From positions 1 through 64,000 of the forward strand of contig JALDRK010000015.1 of assembly GCA_031315915.1 (NCBI GenBank): DNA of 64,000 nt. The letters run 5' to 3'. The DNA is from Nitrospirales bacterium. Its GTDB lineage: Bacteria; Nitrospirota; Nitrospiria; Nitrospirales; UBA8639. Shown piece by piece: positions 54,971 through 63,917 of the stretch. The notes beneath the pieces are model-generated. The model worked only from the letters and a program-made list of their open reading frames with translations, was not told the origin of the DNA and did no database searches. The position numbers and the translations under genes are program-made. Position 1 is the first letter of the stretch; the number at the start of each line of letters is the position of its first letter.

Positions 54971-57371
54971 ATGAATTACCTTCGCGTCCTTCGGACTCGG
55001 ATTAAAAACTGGTCCTGGTTTCGTATTATCTCGGTGACGGTCTTTCTGAGTATCTGCCTTGGTATAGGCGGAGTGGGGGGTATATTATGGATCGCAACCC
55101 GAGACCTACCTACCTTCGAATCATTCCAAGATTACCATCCGAGTCTGGTCTCACGGGTTTATGCTGACAATGGCGAAATCATTGGCCAATTTTTTATAGA
55201 ACGACGTCTCTACACTCCTATCGATCAAATTCCCCAAGCCCTGACACAAGCTGTCATCGCCACGGAAGACTCCCGCTTCTTTGAACATCCGGGACTGGAC
55301 ATCGTTGGAATCGGAAGGGCAGCCTGGACCAACTTCAAAAAAGGGGGGCGCTTTCAGGGTGCCAGTACTATTACTCAACAATTGGCCCGTGCCCTGTTTC
55401 TCACGCCGGAACGTACTTATCAACGAAAAATTAAAGAGCTTATTTTGGCCATCAAAATGGAATGGGTGTTGACAAAAGATCAAATTTTGGAAATGTACCT
55501 GAATCAGATATATTTTGGCCATGGAGCTTATGGGGTCGGGGCGACATCCCAGACCTATTTTGATAAACATGTAAGCCGATTAACGTTACCGGAAGCGGCT
55601 TTTTTAGCCGGCCTTCCCAAGGCTCCCAATACCTATTCTCCCTACCGGAATCCCGAACTCGCTAAGGCCAGGAAAGAGTTAGTCTTACAACGAATGGTGG
55701 AATCCAATTTTATTTCAGATCAAGAATCTCAAACGGCCAAAGATTTCACCCTGACGTTCCGGCAACAATCTCCTGGAACCGATCGCCTCGTATTTTTTGG
55801 AAGAAGTCCGTCAACACCTGGTGGAACGGTACGGAGAGTCGTTGGTGTATAAGGGAGGGCTTCAGGTTTACACTACCCTAAATATCCCTATGCAAAAATT
55901 TGCGGAACAGGCTGTCCAGAAGGGACTTCGTGAGCTGGATAAACGACAGGGCTGGCGTGGCCCCGTAGGCCATGTGCAAATGACCAAAAACTTCGTCCCC
56001 CCAGACGATTTTCCCGAGCTCCATAATCCTCACTCGGCTTTTATCAATAATCTCTATCGCGCACTGGTCACCAAGGTCACGACAAAAGAAGTTTCTCTCC
56101 TTATTGGCAATACGTATAAGGGGACCATCGCTCTGGAAGATATGACGTGGGCACGCCGGAGACTGGATAAATCCAACGACGTATCCAATGCGACGGTGAA
56201 AGAAGCGGCCACCCCCCCGCAACTCTTCAAGGTAGGGGATATCATCGAAGTCGCCCCCAAAAAAGGCAATCTGGAGTCTGGACAATTTGTGCTAGAGCAA
56301 ACCCCTATCGTAGAAGGAGCCCTTACCGCTATTGATCCCCGAACCGGCGCTATTTTAGCTATGGTGGGCGGATACGATTATAACCGGAGTCAATTTAACC
56401 GAGCAGTCATCGCACGACGGCAACCTGGGTCCGCATTCAAGCCTCTGATTTATGCCGCAGCTCTTCAACAAGGGCTGACACCCGCAACTCTTATCCTTGA
56501 TGCCCCGGTTGTCTATGAAGATGAAGACCTGGACCGTGTGTGGAAACCCGAAAATTACGAAAAACGATTTTTTGGAACTATCTCCCTACGTGAAGCCCTG
56601 AAACATTCTCGCAATGCCGCCACCGTCAGACTACTGGAACAGATCGGGGTTTCCGAAGTGGTGAATTTATCCACGACGCTGGGCGTTCAGAGCCCCATGA
56701 GCCAAGATCTTTCTCTGGCATTAGGCTCCTCCAGCGTAACCTTACAAGAAATCACTTCAGCCTACGGAGTGTTCGGAAACCAGGGGCTTTGGTTACCTCC
56801 CTATCTCATCACCCACGTCCAGAATCTCACCGGGGAGATTCTGGAGCAACACTTTTTTGAACCCCGACAGGCGATGAAACCGGAAAACGCGTATTTAATC
56901 ACCAATATGTTGATGGATGTCATACAAAGTGGGACAGGCCGACTGGCCAAATCCATCGGCCGACCTCTAGCGGGAAAGACTGGTACAACTAACAGCTACA
57001 ATGACGCCTGGTTTGTCGGATATTCGCCCAATCTCGCCACTGGAGTGTGGGTGGGATTCGATGATGTCAGAACGTTAGGTCGATTAGAGTCCGGGGCTCA
57101 TGCTGCATTGCCCATTTGGACCGACTTTGTGGATAAGGCTCTTCGGAACCTTCCCGTCATGACATTTCCTATCCCGGAAGGCGTGCAGTTTGCCCAAGTC
57201 GACCCACAGACCGGAGAACTCCCATCTAAAACCAGCCGCCTTATCACCACAGAAGTCTTTCGAAAAGGAACCGAGCCAGAAAAGGCCGCAAGGAAAAAAT
57301 CCAACCCCATGGAATTCTTTGAATTTGACCGATTAAATTTTGGCTCCTCCCGACAAAATCTCAGATATTAA
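54971..57371 (+). pseudogene. Penicillin-binding protein 1A gene with an internal frameshift
   Basis: Class A PBP: transmembrane anchor (IISVTVFLSICLGIGGVGGILWIA); glycosyltransferase domain with IATEDSRFFEHPGLD, GASTITQQLARALFL, KIKELILAIKMEWVLTKDQILEMYLNQIYFG; then a transpeptidase domain with RQPGSAFKPLIYAAAL (Ser of SxxK), SRNAATVRLL (SxN) and KTGTTNSYNDAWFVGYSP (KTGT). The first frame ends at 55852 and the rest lies in another frame from about 55797. The break is near TTTTTT at 55792-55797, where YFLEEVRQHLVERYGE resumes. A one-base indel would disable an otherwise complete gene of about 800 codons. Likely error or recent mutation. Confidence 0.85.
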
Positions 57372-57517
57372 TCTCCCGTTAAATAAGTAATCCTGTTTTA
57401 ACCAGCTCGAATCTTGAAAATTTTCTAAAAAAGGCAGGAAATCTGATAGGATGAATGAGGAACCCGGAGGATCCAGAGTACCTTAGTACCTTGTCTTGTC
57501 TGGGATTTCTCAAATTC

Positions 57518-57736
57518 CTAGGAGTTCGCGTCCTGATATTCCGAATACCAAGCCATTTGGATCGCTTCAAGCTTTTTTTCATTTGAAGCTTTCGGATCAT
57601 CTTTGAACTCCGGGAGGGCTAGGACCCAGGCATGCAAATCCGTGAATCGGACCGTCAAAGGATCGGTATCGGGATGCTCTTCTTGCAATCGGATCCCAAG
57701 GTCTTCTGTGTCTTCCCAGGTTAATTCACCAGCCAT
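57518..57736 (-). CDS. iscX: Fe-S assembly protein IscX
   Basis: A 72-residue acidic helical protein: LTWEDTEDLGIRLQEEHPDTDPLTVRFTDLHAWVLALPEFKDDPKASNEKKLEAIQMAWYSEY, the IscX signature throughout. It binds IscS and modulates iron supply and cysteine desulfuration in studied bacteria. Last gene of the isc operon, 69 bases after hscA. Confidence 0.93.
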   Translation of the reverse strand: MAGELTWEDTEDLGIRLQEEHPDTDPLTVRFTDLHAWVLALPEFKDDPKASNEKKLEAIQMAWYSEYQDANS

Positions 57737-57805
57737 TTCTTACACTCACTCAAAAATAGGAAATATGAATCTGTAACAGGGAGAGGATAGAAACGCTCCT
57801 GTTCC

Positions 57806-59623
57806 TTACTTCACCACCTCAGAGAGCTTTTTATGCTCTAACGCTTCCTTTAAGGTGGCATCCATCAACATTTCTGCCAAATGATGGGTGACTTTTTCCA
57901 CCTCTCCAATACCTGCGCGAATTTGTCGGTGGTCATCCGTTGCCTTCACATCCCGAAGCTGCTGAAGCACACGTTGAATTGCCTGATATTCGTGATCCCT
58001 AATGAGATCCTTCCCACGTGCCAAAGCCTTTTCCGTTGCCGCAATAATGGCATTGGCTTCATTCCGAGCTTCGATAACCTGTCGAGCCTTAATGTCTTCG
58101 GCAGCAAACTGGAAAGAATCTCGAATCATGGATTCGACTTCATCGTCAGACAATCCATGAGTGGGCTTCACTTGTACGGTTTGTGCTTCACCCGTCCGGA
58201 TATCCCTGGCCGTGACATTGAGAATCCCATTGGCGTCAATCAAGAAATTCACTTCAATGCGTGGAACCCCTGCAGGCAAAGGAGGAACCTTTAATTGAAA
58301 CCTGGCCAAACTGCGGTTGTCTTTGACCAATTCACGCTCTCCCTGAAGAATGTGGATATCCACAGAGGTCTGGCCATCGACATAGGTCGTGAACATTTCC
58401 TTCGCACTAGTCGGAATCGTGGTATTTCTCCGAATCAGGGCACTCATCACCCCTCCCATCGTTTCGATGCCCAGGGACAAGGGTGTCACATCCAATAACA
58501 ATAAATCTTTGGTATGTCCGCCAAGAATATCGGCTTGGACGGCAGCGCCGAGGGCCACAACTTCATCAGGATTAAGTTCACAATGAGGATCTTGACCGAA
58601 TAATTCTTTCACCTTTTGGCGAACCAACGGCATTCGGGTACTCCCTCCGACCAACACCACTTCATCAATTTGATCAGCAGTCAGGCCGGCATCTTTCAAG
58701 GCCATCCGGCAAGGAGCCAATGTTTTCTCCACAAGGTGAACCACAGCTTGTTCTAACTCTTCACGGCTCCACGCTTTTTCATAGCGGCCTTGTGGAAGAT
58801 CGATGGCAGCCGTAGCAGTCTGCTCATCCGACAACCGAACTTTTACTCGTTCGGCTTCCATGCGAAGGGCTTGCATCAATTCGGGATTGTTGTCGACCTC
58901 CACTCCCTGCCGATCCAGAACATCCTTGACCATAATATCGACCAACCGTTGGTCTAAGTCATCTCCTCCCAAATGAGTATCTCCATTCGTGGAAAGTACC
59001 TCGAAGATGCCCTCATGTAATTTCAGAATCGAGACATCAAAGGTTCCACCACCCAGGTCAAACACGACGATCAGGCCCTGGGTTTTCTTTTGCAGTCCAT
59101 AGGCCAAGGAAGCGGCCGTTGGCTCATTAACGATCCGCAACACTTCCAAGCCTGCGATCATGCCTGCATCCTTGGTGGCCTGCCGCTGACTGTCATTGAA
59201 GTAGGCCGGAACCGTGATAACGGCTTTAGTCACTTCCTCCTTTAAATGCTTTTCCGCACGCCGTTTAAGATCCTTGAGAATCATGGCCGATACCTGGGGC
59301 GGTGAGTAGGATTTCCCGCCGACTTCTATTCGGATCACTCCATTTTTTTCATGCAACCGATACGGAAAATATCTCAATTCCTCTTTCACATCATCCAGAC
59401 TTTTTCCCATAAATCGTTTTACAGAATAAATGGTGCGTGAGGGATCTCGAACGAGATGGGCTTTGGCTGGCTCTCCCACAATAAGCCCATTATCGGTCAT
59501 ACCGACAATGGAAGGAACTTTTGATTCTCCATTGAGCCCCTTGATGATTCTTGGGCTTCCATTATCCATAAAGGCAACAAGGGAGTTGGTCGTGCCGAGA
59601 TCAATACCTACAATTCGACTCAC
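57806..59623 (-). CDS. hscA: Fe-S assembly chaperone HscA (Hsp70 family)
   Basis: A 605-residue DnaK-type ATPase specialised for Fe-S transfer from IscU. Nucleotide-binding motifs: VGIDLGTTNSLVAFM, VITVPAYFNDSQRQATKDAG, VFDLGGGTFDVSIL, VVLVGGSTRMPLV. Then the substrate-binding domain (LGIETMGGVMSALI). Start GTG 59623 with GAGAGAAA upstream. It follows hscB by 18 bases. The pair with HscB and the position next to iscU/iscA define it as HscA rather than DnaK. Confidence 0.93.
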   Translation of the reverse strand: MSRIVGIDLGTTNSLVAFMDNGSPRIIKGLNGESKVPSIVGMTDNGLIVGEPAKAHLVRDPSRTIYSVKRFMGKSLDDVKEELRYFPYRLHEKNGVIRIEVGGKSYSPPQVSAMILKDLKRRAEKHLKEEVTKAVITVPAYFNDSQRQATKDAGMIAGLEVLRIVNEPTAASLAYGLQKKTQGLIVVFDLGGGTFDVSILKLHEGIFEVLSTNGDTHLGGDDLDQRLVDIMVKDVLDRQGVEVDNNPELMQALRMEAERVKVRLSDEQTATAAIDLPQGRYEKAWSREELEQAVVHLVEKTLAPCRMALKDAGLTADQIDEVVLVGGSTRMPLVRQKVKELFGQDPHCELNPDEVVALGAAVQADILGGHTKDLLLLDVTPLSLGIETMGGVMSALIRRNTTIPTSAKEMFTTYVDGQTSVDIHILQGERELVKDNRSLARFQLKVPPLPAGVPRIEVNFLIDANGILNVTARDIRTGEAQTVQVKPTHGLSDDEVESMIRDSFQFAAEDIKARQVIEARNEANAIIAATEKALARGKDLIRDHEYQAIQRVLQQLRDVKATDDHRQIRAGIGEVEKVTHHLAEMLMDATLKEALEHKKLSEVVK

Positions 59624-59641
59624 GATAATTTCTCTCTTTGG

Positions 59642-60367
59642 TTAATTTCCAATCGTTTCCACAAGATCAGTGAGAATACTTCGGACATACGTCCGATTGG
59701 ACAATATTTCCTGCATTTCACGCAATACCATGGTTTTCTCTTCACGATGCCGGTTCGATGCTTCCGCCTCGGATTGCAATCTATCCCAATCATGAAATTT
59801 TTCCCGTAGAGCTGACTCCATTGCAGCCTGACGTTCTTCGAGATGAATTCGCTCCTGTTGTAATTTTTCCCGAAGCTGTTCACTCTCGGGAGACGGTCCC
59901 TGTTGCACCATGTCCTGATAGGTTTCCACGTCTTCCTGCAATTCAAGAATCTCTTCGAACAAATCCCCCGGGGGATTGGAGCGAATGTCCTTGACCGCCC
60001 CTGCCTCTAGACGGATCAGATACTCCGCGCGTTGAATAGGATCTTTTAACGTTCGATAGGCCGTATTTAAAAATGCCGAATTGCCTAAGCTGATCGTTTG
60101 CTCCGTGTCATCTTTGGTGGAATAGAAATCTGGATGAAAGGTTCGGCTTAACTCGTAGAATGTGCGTTCCAGTTGCTGCTCATCAACATTCAAATGACGA
60201 GGCAACTGAAAACAGGCGAAATAATCCAACTCCTTGGACAAGGGCTGGACTTTCACGCACTGCCCGCACAAGTATTCCCCGGTGACCTCCGATTGACAAT
60301 GCCAACACATACTTCTGGCCATCGGGAGGGCACGAGATTTTGTTGGGGCATCGGATCGGGTTTCCAT
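59642..60367 (-). CDS. hscB: Fe-S assembly co-chaperone HscB (J-domain)
   Basis: A 241-residue J-protein. The J domain has FYELSRTFHPDFYSTK with the HPD motif, and the C-terminal helices (AEYLIRLEAG) bind IscU in homologues. The N-terminus carries an extra zinc ribbon (CWHCQSEVTGEYLCGQC), seen in some bacterial and eukaryotic HscB proteins. The C-terminal extension from about 165 is helical and Glu/Gln-rich, longer than E. coli HscB (171 residues). Start ATG 60367 has GAGGAG upstream. It recruits IscU to HscA. Confidence 0.92.
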   Translation of the reverse strand: METRSDAPTKSRALPMARSMCWHCQSEVTGEYLCGQCVKVQPLSKELDYFACFQLPRHLNVDEQQLERTFYELSRTFHPDFYSTKDDTEQTISLGNSAFLNTAYRTLKDPIQRAEYLIRLEAGAVKDIRSNPPGDLFEEILELQEDVETYQDMVQQGPSPESEQLREKLQQERIHLEERQAAMESALREKFHDWDRLQSEAEASNRHREEKTMVLREMQEILSNRTYVRSILTDLVETIGN

Positions 60368-60388
60368 CACTCAGCTCCTCTGACAAGT

Positions 60389-60415
60389 CGGGCATGGTCG
60401 ACTGCCCCATGCCCG
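60389..60415 (-). other. Intergenic hairpin between iscA and hscB
   Basis: Perfect 9-bp stem CGGGCATGG (60389-60397) / CCATGCCCG (60407-60415) with a nine-base loop, 40 bases after the iscA stop and before hscB. No T-run follows, so it is more likely an mRNA stabiliser or processing site than a terminator. Confidence 0.5.
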
Positions 60416-60455
60416 AACGAAACGCAATGCCTGTGCCAGAAACAATTACCTGTAT

Positions 60456-60812
60456 TTATGCGGAAAATGACTCTCCACACCCACACGTTTTAGTCGCATT
60501 GGGATTTACAAATTTAAACGCTCCACTGACAAGATCTTTTTGAAAGTCCAGGGTCATTCCCTGAAGATAAATAGCGCTTTTGGAATCCACGATTACCTTC
60601 ACGCCGCCTACTTCCGTCACGGCATCAAACTCCCCGATCTTCTCATCAAAATTGATAGTGTAGCTCAGCCCAGAGCATCCTCCGCCTTTGACACCTAACC
60701 GCAATCCACCCTCCGTAATGCCTTGTAAATCCAACAGCCGTTTTACTTCGTTTAAGGCCGCATCCGTGAGCGTGACGGTTTCCATAGATGAGTCGGTTTC
60801 TTTCGTTTCCAT
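60456..60812 (-). CDS. iscA: A-type Fe-S scaffold/carrier IscA
   Basis: A 118-residue A-type carrier with the three ligands in VKGGGCSGLSYTINF and KTCGCGESF. AGAGGTCTTT precedes the ATG; the first ten residues form a short acidic extension. Third gene after iscS and iscU, the standard order. It accepts clusters or iron in the ISC pathway. Confidence 0.94.
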   Translation of the reverse strand: METKETDSSMETVTLTDAALNEVKRLLDLQGITEGGLRLGVKGGGCSGLSYTINFDEKIGEFDAVTEVGGVKVIVDSKSAIYLQGMTLDFQKDLVSGAFKFVNPNATKTCGCGESFSA

Positions 60813-60843
60813 AAAGACCTCTTTATTTCTGTCATGTCACAAA

Positions 60844-61260
60844 TTACGATCCGGTGGCGGCGCCTTCCTTCCCGATTTTCTTTTCTTCGGCCTTCTTTTG
60901 ATAATCGCCCAGCGCCGCTTTAATAGCATCCTCCGCCAATACCGAGCAGTGAATCTTTACAGGTGGCAGGTTGAGTTCCTGGACGATATCCGTATTCTTG
61001 ATTTTTTGAGCATCCTGAACAGATTTTCCTTTGAGCCATTCCGTAGCCAAACTTGAGCTGGCAATAGCCGATCCGCACCCAAACGTCTTGAACTTCGCAT
61101 CTACAATGGTTTCATTTTCCACTTTAATTTGAAGTTTCATGACATCTCCGCATTCCGGAGCGCCCACGATACCTGTGCCGACGCCTTCTTCCTCTTTTTT
61201 AAAACTCCCCACGTTCCGTGGATTGTTGTAATGATCAACAACTTTATCACTATATGCCAT
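60844..61260 (-). CDS. iscU: Fe-S cluster scaffold IscU
   Basis: A 138-residue scaffold on which clusters are built from IscS sulfur. Ligands: Cys in PECGDVMK, FGCGSAIASSS and KIHCSVLAEDAI. The HscA-binding site LPPVK is intact (LNLPPVKIHC). AGGAGG precedes ATG 61260. The C-terminal tail (KKAEEKKIGKEGAA) is slightly longer than E. coli IscU. Confidence 0.96.
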   Translation of the reverse strand: MAYSDKVVDHYNNPRNVGSFKKEEEGVGTGIVGAPECGDVMKLQIKVENETIVDAKFKTFGCGSAIASSSLATEWLKGKSVQDAQKIKNTDIVQELNLPPVKIHCSVLAEDAIKAALGDYQKKAEEKKIGKEGAATGS

Positions 61261-61319
61261 AACAGACCTCCTGTTTATGTTTTCCTGAGAACTTTCTGAG
61301 TTTCTCGCTCATGCCCCCG

Positions 61320-62534
61320 TTAATGCGTAGCCCATTGAACGGTTTTCAAATCAATACCCTCTTTGGCCATTTCATACAAGGGGGACATTTCCCGGAGATG
61401 ATTGACCGCTTTGACCATTCGGTCAATCGTATATTCAATTTCCACATCGGTATTGAACCGGCCAAGACCAAATCGAATGGAGGAATGAGCCAGATCCGAT
61501 CCCACGCCTAACGCTCTCAGAACATAGGAAGGTTCTAACGTGGCCGAAGTGCAGGCCGAGCCGGAAGACAGGGCAATTTCCTTCACTCCCATAAGAAGAG
61601 CTTCCCCTTCTACATACGCAAAACTAATATTCAAATTGTTCGGTAACCGTTCAGTGGGGTGTCCATTTAAATACACTTCTTCCATGGCCCCCATAATGCC
61701 ATTCTGCAAACGATCTCGCATTTTGGCCATTCGAACGGATTCTGTTGGCATTTCCTGCTCACACAGTTCACAGGCCTTTCCAAAACCAACAATCAGGGGC
61801 ACAGGCAAGGTTCCCGATCGCATTCCTCGTTCGTGGCCTCCACCATGAACCATAGGTTCTAATCGAACCCTGGGAGCTTTCCGTCGCACATAAAGGGCTC
61901 CAATCCCTTTCGGTCCATAAATTTTGTGCGCCGAAAACGACATGAGATCAATACCCATCTCTTGCACATTGACAGGAATTTTCCCAACCCCTTGCGTGGC
62001 ATCACAGTGGAAAATAATGCCTTTTTCCTTGGCTATCTTTCCAATCTCGCGAACTGGATTGATGGTGCCGATTTCATTGTTGGCCAGCATCACCGAAATC
62101 AAAATGGTTTTATCTGTGATCGCATTTTTTATGTCATCAGGGCTGACTCTCCCTGTTTTGTCCACCGGAAGAAAAGTCACAGAGATGCCTTTTTTCTCTA
62201 ATGACTTGGCCGTATCAATTACCGCACGATGTTCAGTCGCACTGGTAATAATATGATCCCCTTTTTCCCGATACATTTCCACAATACCTTTCAGGGCCAG
62301 GTTATCCGACTCCGTGGCTCCACTGGTAAAAATAAGTTCCTTGGGGTCGGCATGAATCAACTGAGCAATTTGCTTCCGACCTTGCTCCACAGCTTCTTCA
62401 GCCTCCCATCCAAAACTATGATTCCTGCTGGCTGCATTTCCAAATTTCTCCGTGAAATATGGCAGCATGGCCTCAACCACTCTGGGATCGCATGGACTCG
62501 TTGAATGATTATCCAAATATATGGGAAGCTTCAT
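61320..62534 (-). CDS. iscS: Cysteine desulfurase IscS
   Basis: A 404-residue PLP enzyme that converts cysteine to alanine and passes sulfur to IscU. Landmarks: YLDNHSTSPCDPRVVEAMLPYFTEKFGNAAS, FTSGATESDNLALKG, HCDATQGVGKIP, SFSAHKIYGPKGIGALYV (PLP Lys), HGGGHERGMRSGTLPVPLIVG and SSGSACTSATLEPSYVLRALG with the mobile catalytic Cys. The ATG overlaps the iscR stop (ATGA), so the two are coupled. Confidence 0.96.
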   Translation of the reverse strand: MKLPIYLDNHSTSPCDPRVVEAMLPYFTEKFGNAASRNHSFGWEAEEAVEQGRKQIAQLIHADPKELIFTSGATESDNLALKGIVEMYREKGDHIITSATEHRAVIDTAKSLEKKGISVTFLPVDKTGRVSPDDIKNAITDKTILISVMLANNEIGTINPVREIGKIAKEKGIIFHCDATQGVGKIPVNVQEMGIDLMSFSAHKIYGPKGIGALYVRRKAPRVRLEPMVHGGGHERGMRSGTLPVPLIVGFGKACELCEQEMPTESVRMAKMRDRLQNGIMGAMEEVYLNGHPTERLPNNLNISFAYVEGEALLMGVKEIALSSGSACTSATLEPSYVLRALGVGSDLAHSSIRFGLGRFNTDVEIEYTIDRMVKAVNHLREMSPLYEMAKEGIDLKTVQWATH

Positions 62535-63016
62535 GACTGCACTCCTTCTGTTTTTCTGGACTCAACAATAATTAAAGGGGAATCAACCGACATGTCCTCA
62601 ATAGACATGTTATTCAGTAATTGATAAATGCTTTCTTGCACCTTAAGCAATGGGGTCCGGATATTACAATGTGGCATTTGTTCGCACGGGGTTGGATCCT
62701 CCTTGTCATGATAACAATCCGTAATACCTAGTGGTCCCTCAATAGCTTCCAACACTTGAGCAATAGAAATTTCTTTGGGCTCCCGTGCAAGCATATACCC
62801 CCCCTTGGGTCCGTTTTGACTTTCAATCATGTCATGCTTAGCCAAAGCTTGAAGAACTTTGGCAAGCAATTCGTGGGGAATATGATGCTCTTCCGCAATT
62901 TCTTTCGTATTCACAACCCGGATAGCCTCTACATCGCTAACATCGCCATACTGTACTGATGCCATATACTGAAGGGCCATCAAGGCATAGTCCGCTTTTT
63001 TGGAAAGTTTCAACAT
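62531..63016 (-). CDS. iscR: Rrf2-family regulator IscR
   Basis: A 161-residue Rrf2-type repressor: MLKLSKKADYALMALQYMASVQYGD, HIPHELLAKVLQALAKHDMIESQNGPKGGYMLAREPKEISIAQVLEAIEGPLGITDC. The [2Fe-2S] ligands are three Cys spaced C-x9-C-x5-C (ITDCYHDKEDPTPCEQMPHC), as in IscR. The frame extends upstream to 63142, but ATG 63016 matches family starts; its ribosome site is weak. It probably represses the operon when cluster-loaded. See the phased boxes at 63156-63203. Confidence 0.93.
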   Translation of the reverse strand: MLKLSKKADYALMALQYMASVQYGDVSDVEAIRVVNTKEIAEEHHIPHELLAKVLQALAKHDMIESQNGPKGGYMLAREPKEISIAQVLEAIEGPLGITDCYHDKEDPTPCEQMPHCNIRTPLLKVQESIYQLLNNMSIEDMSVDSPLIIVESRKTEGVQS

Positions 63017-63125
63017 TTTTTCTATTTCTTCAATGCTTTGGTAATCATTGAATCTCAGGAAACTCCCAGAAACTAATTTAATATAAGAGATCAACAACCT
63101 ATTGGCGACCTCATTGATCGGGTTT

Positions 63126-63155
63126 AATCTAGCATTGACCAATCAGCACAGTCAA
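63126..63155 (-). promoter_or_regulatory. Promoter of the isc operon
   Basis: On the minus strand TTGACT (63150-63155) and TAGATT (63126-63131) are 18 bases apart, about 110 bases upstream of iscR ATG. The -35 touches the first IscR-type box. Confidence 0.6.
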
Positions 63156-63203
63156 GACTAAAATGGTCGGAGATTAAATAAGTCGGAGACTATATCGGTC
63201 GTA
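63156..63203. promoter_or_regulatory. Three phased IscR-type boxes
   Basis: Three boxes start at 63156, 63172 and 63188, exactly 16 bases apart. The first is GACTAAAATGGTCGG, one mismatch from the type 1 IscR core GACTRWWWYAGTCRR as I recall it. The others have two (second) or three (third) mismatches. They lie between iscR and the ferredoxin gene and could control both. Confidence 0.55.
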
Positions 63204-63268
63204 ATTCACTATGAATCAAAATGAAATTTGATTTTAAATCATAATCTATTGTTTAAAAAGGAGTTTTC

Positions 63269-63682
63269 ATGGGAGGAAGTAATCCATATATTGAAAAATC
63301 AGAAGTCGAAACCGCAAAAAACATTTTCAAAATCACATTTATTACTCCTGCAGATCCTATTGTCATTACCGCTGACCCGTCTCAAATCCCTTACGGGGAA
63401 ACCGGATTACCAGGAAGTATTTTAGACATTGCTCTGGGACAAGGCATCGATTTAGAACATGCATGCGGTGGCGTATGCGCCTGCTCCACATGCCATATTA
63501 TCGTTAAAGAGGGGCTTGAAACCTGCAATGAACCCACGGACGATGAAAACGATCAACTGGATGAAGCCCCAGGCCTTTCTCTTTTATCGCGGCTCGGGTG
63601 TCAATGTGTTCCCAATGGCACCAAAGACCTGGTCATTGAAATTCCAGAATGGAATAAGAATTTAGTCAAAGAAAGTCATTGA
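63269..63682 (+). CDS. fdx: [2Fe-2S] ferredoxin, ISC type
   Basis: A 137-residue adrenodoxin-type ferredoxin with cluster ligands in HACGGVCACSTCHIIV and a distal Cys in SRLGCQC. It supplies electrons for cluster assembly in studied ISC systems. The N-terminus is about 25 residues longer than E. coli Fdx. AAAAGGAG precedes the ATG. It is divergent from iscR instead of being in the operon as usual, and probably shares the control region. Confidence 0.92.
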   Translation: MGGSNPYIEKSEVETAKNIFKITFITPADPIVITADPSQIPYGETGLPGSILDIALGQGIDLEHACGGVCACSTCHIIVKEGLETCNEPTDDENDQLDEAPGLSLLSRLGCQCVPNGTKDLVIEIPEWNKNLVKESH

Positions 63683-63800
63683 GTAAAGATCCCTGCAGCA
63701 ACTGACGGGGAATAGCAATTTTAAGAAACAAAACTTACAGTTCCTTTGACCCACATCTCAAGGTTTTCCAAAAATTTTTGAGTTTGAGATAGACAAAAAA

Positions 63801-63836
63801 CAATGCCCTTTGTGATTTATATCACAAAGGGCATTG
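63801..63836 (-). terminator. Terminator of the tRNA-Asn gene
   Basis: Perfect 16-bp inverted repeat CAATGCCCTTTGTGAT (63801-63816) / ATCACAAAGGGCATTG (63821-63836), loop of four, with A6 on the left, read as T6 on the minus strand. It lies just downstream of tRNA-Asn. Confidence 0.92.
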
Positions 63837-63841
63837 TACAA

Positions 63842-63917
63842 TGGCTCCTCGGGCAAGACTCGAACTTGCGACCAATCGGTTAACAGCCGATCGCTCTACC
63901 AACTGAGCTACCGAGGA
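63842..63917 (-). tRNA. tRNA-Asn (GTT)
   Basis: A 76-base cloverleaf on the minus strand: acceptor TCCTCGG / CCGAGGA, D-arm with AGCTCAGTTGGTAGAGC, anticodon loop CTGTTAA (anticodon GTT, Asn), T-arm TTCGAGTC, discriminator G and an encoded CCA (63842-63844). Confidence 0.97.

Noticed and set aside
54750..54974. Plus-strand ORF overlapping the PBP1A start by ATGA
   Set aside because: No ribosome site, no recognisable domain, and composition unlike a real protein; the overlap seems fortuitous.
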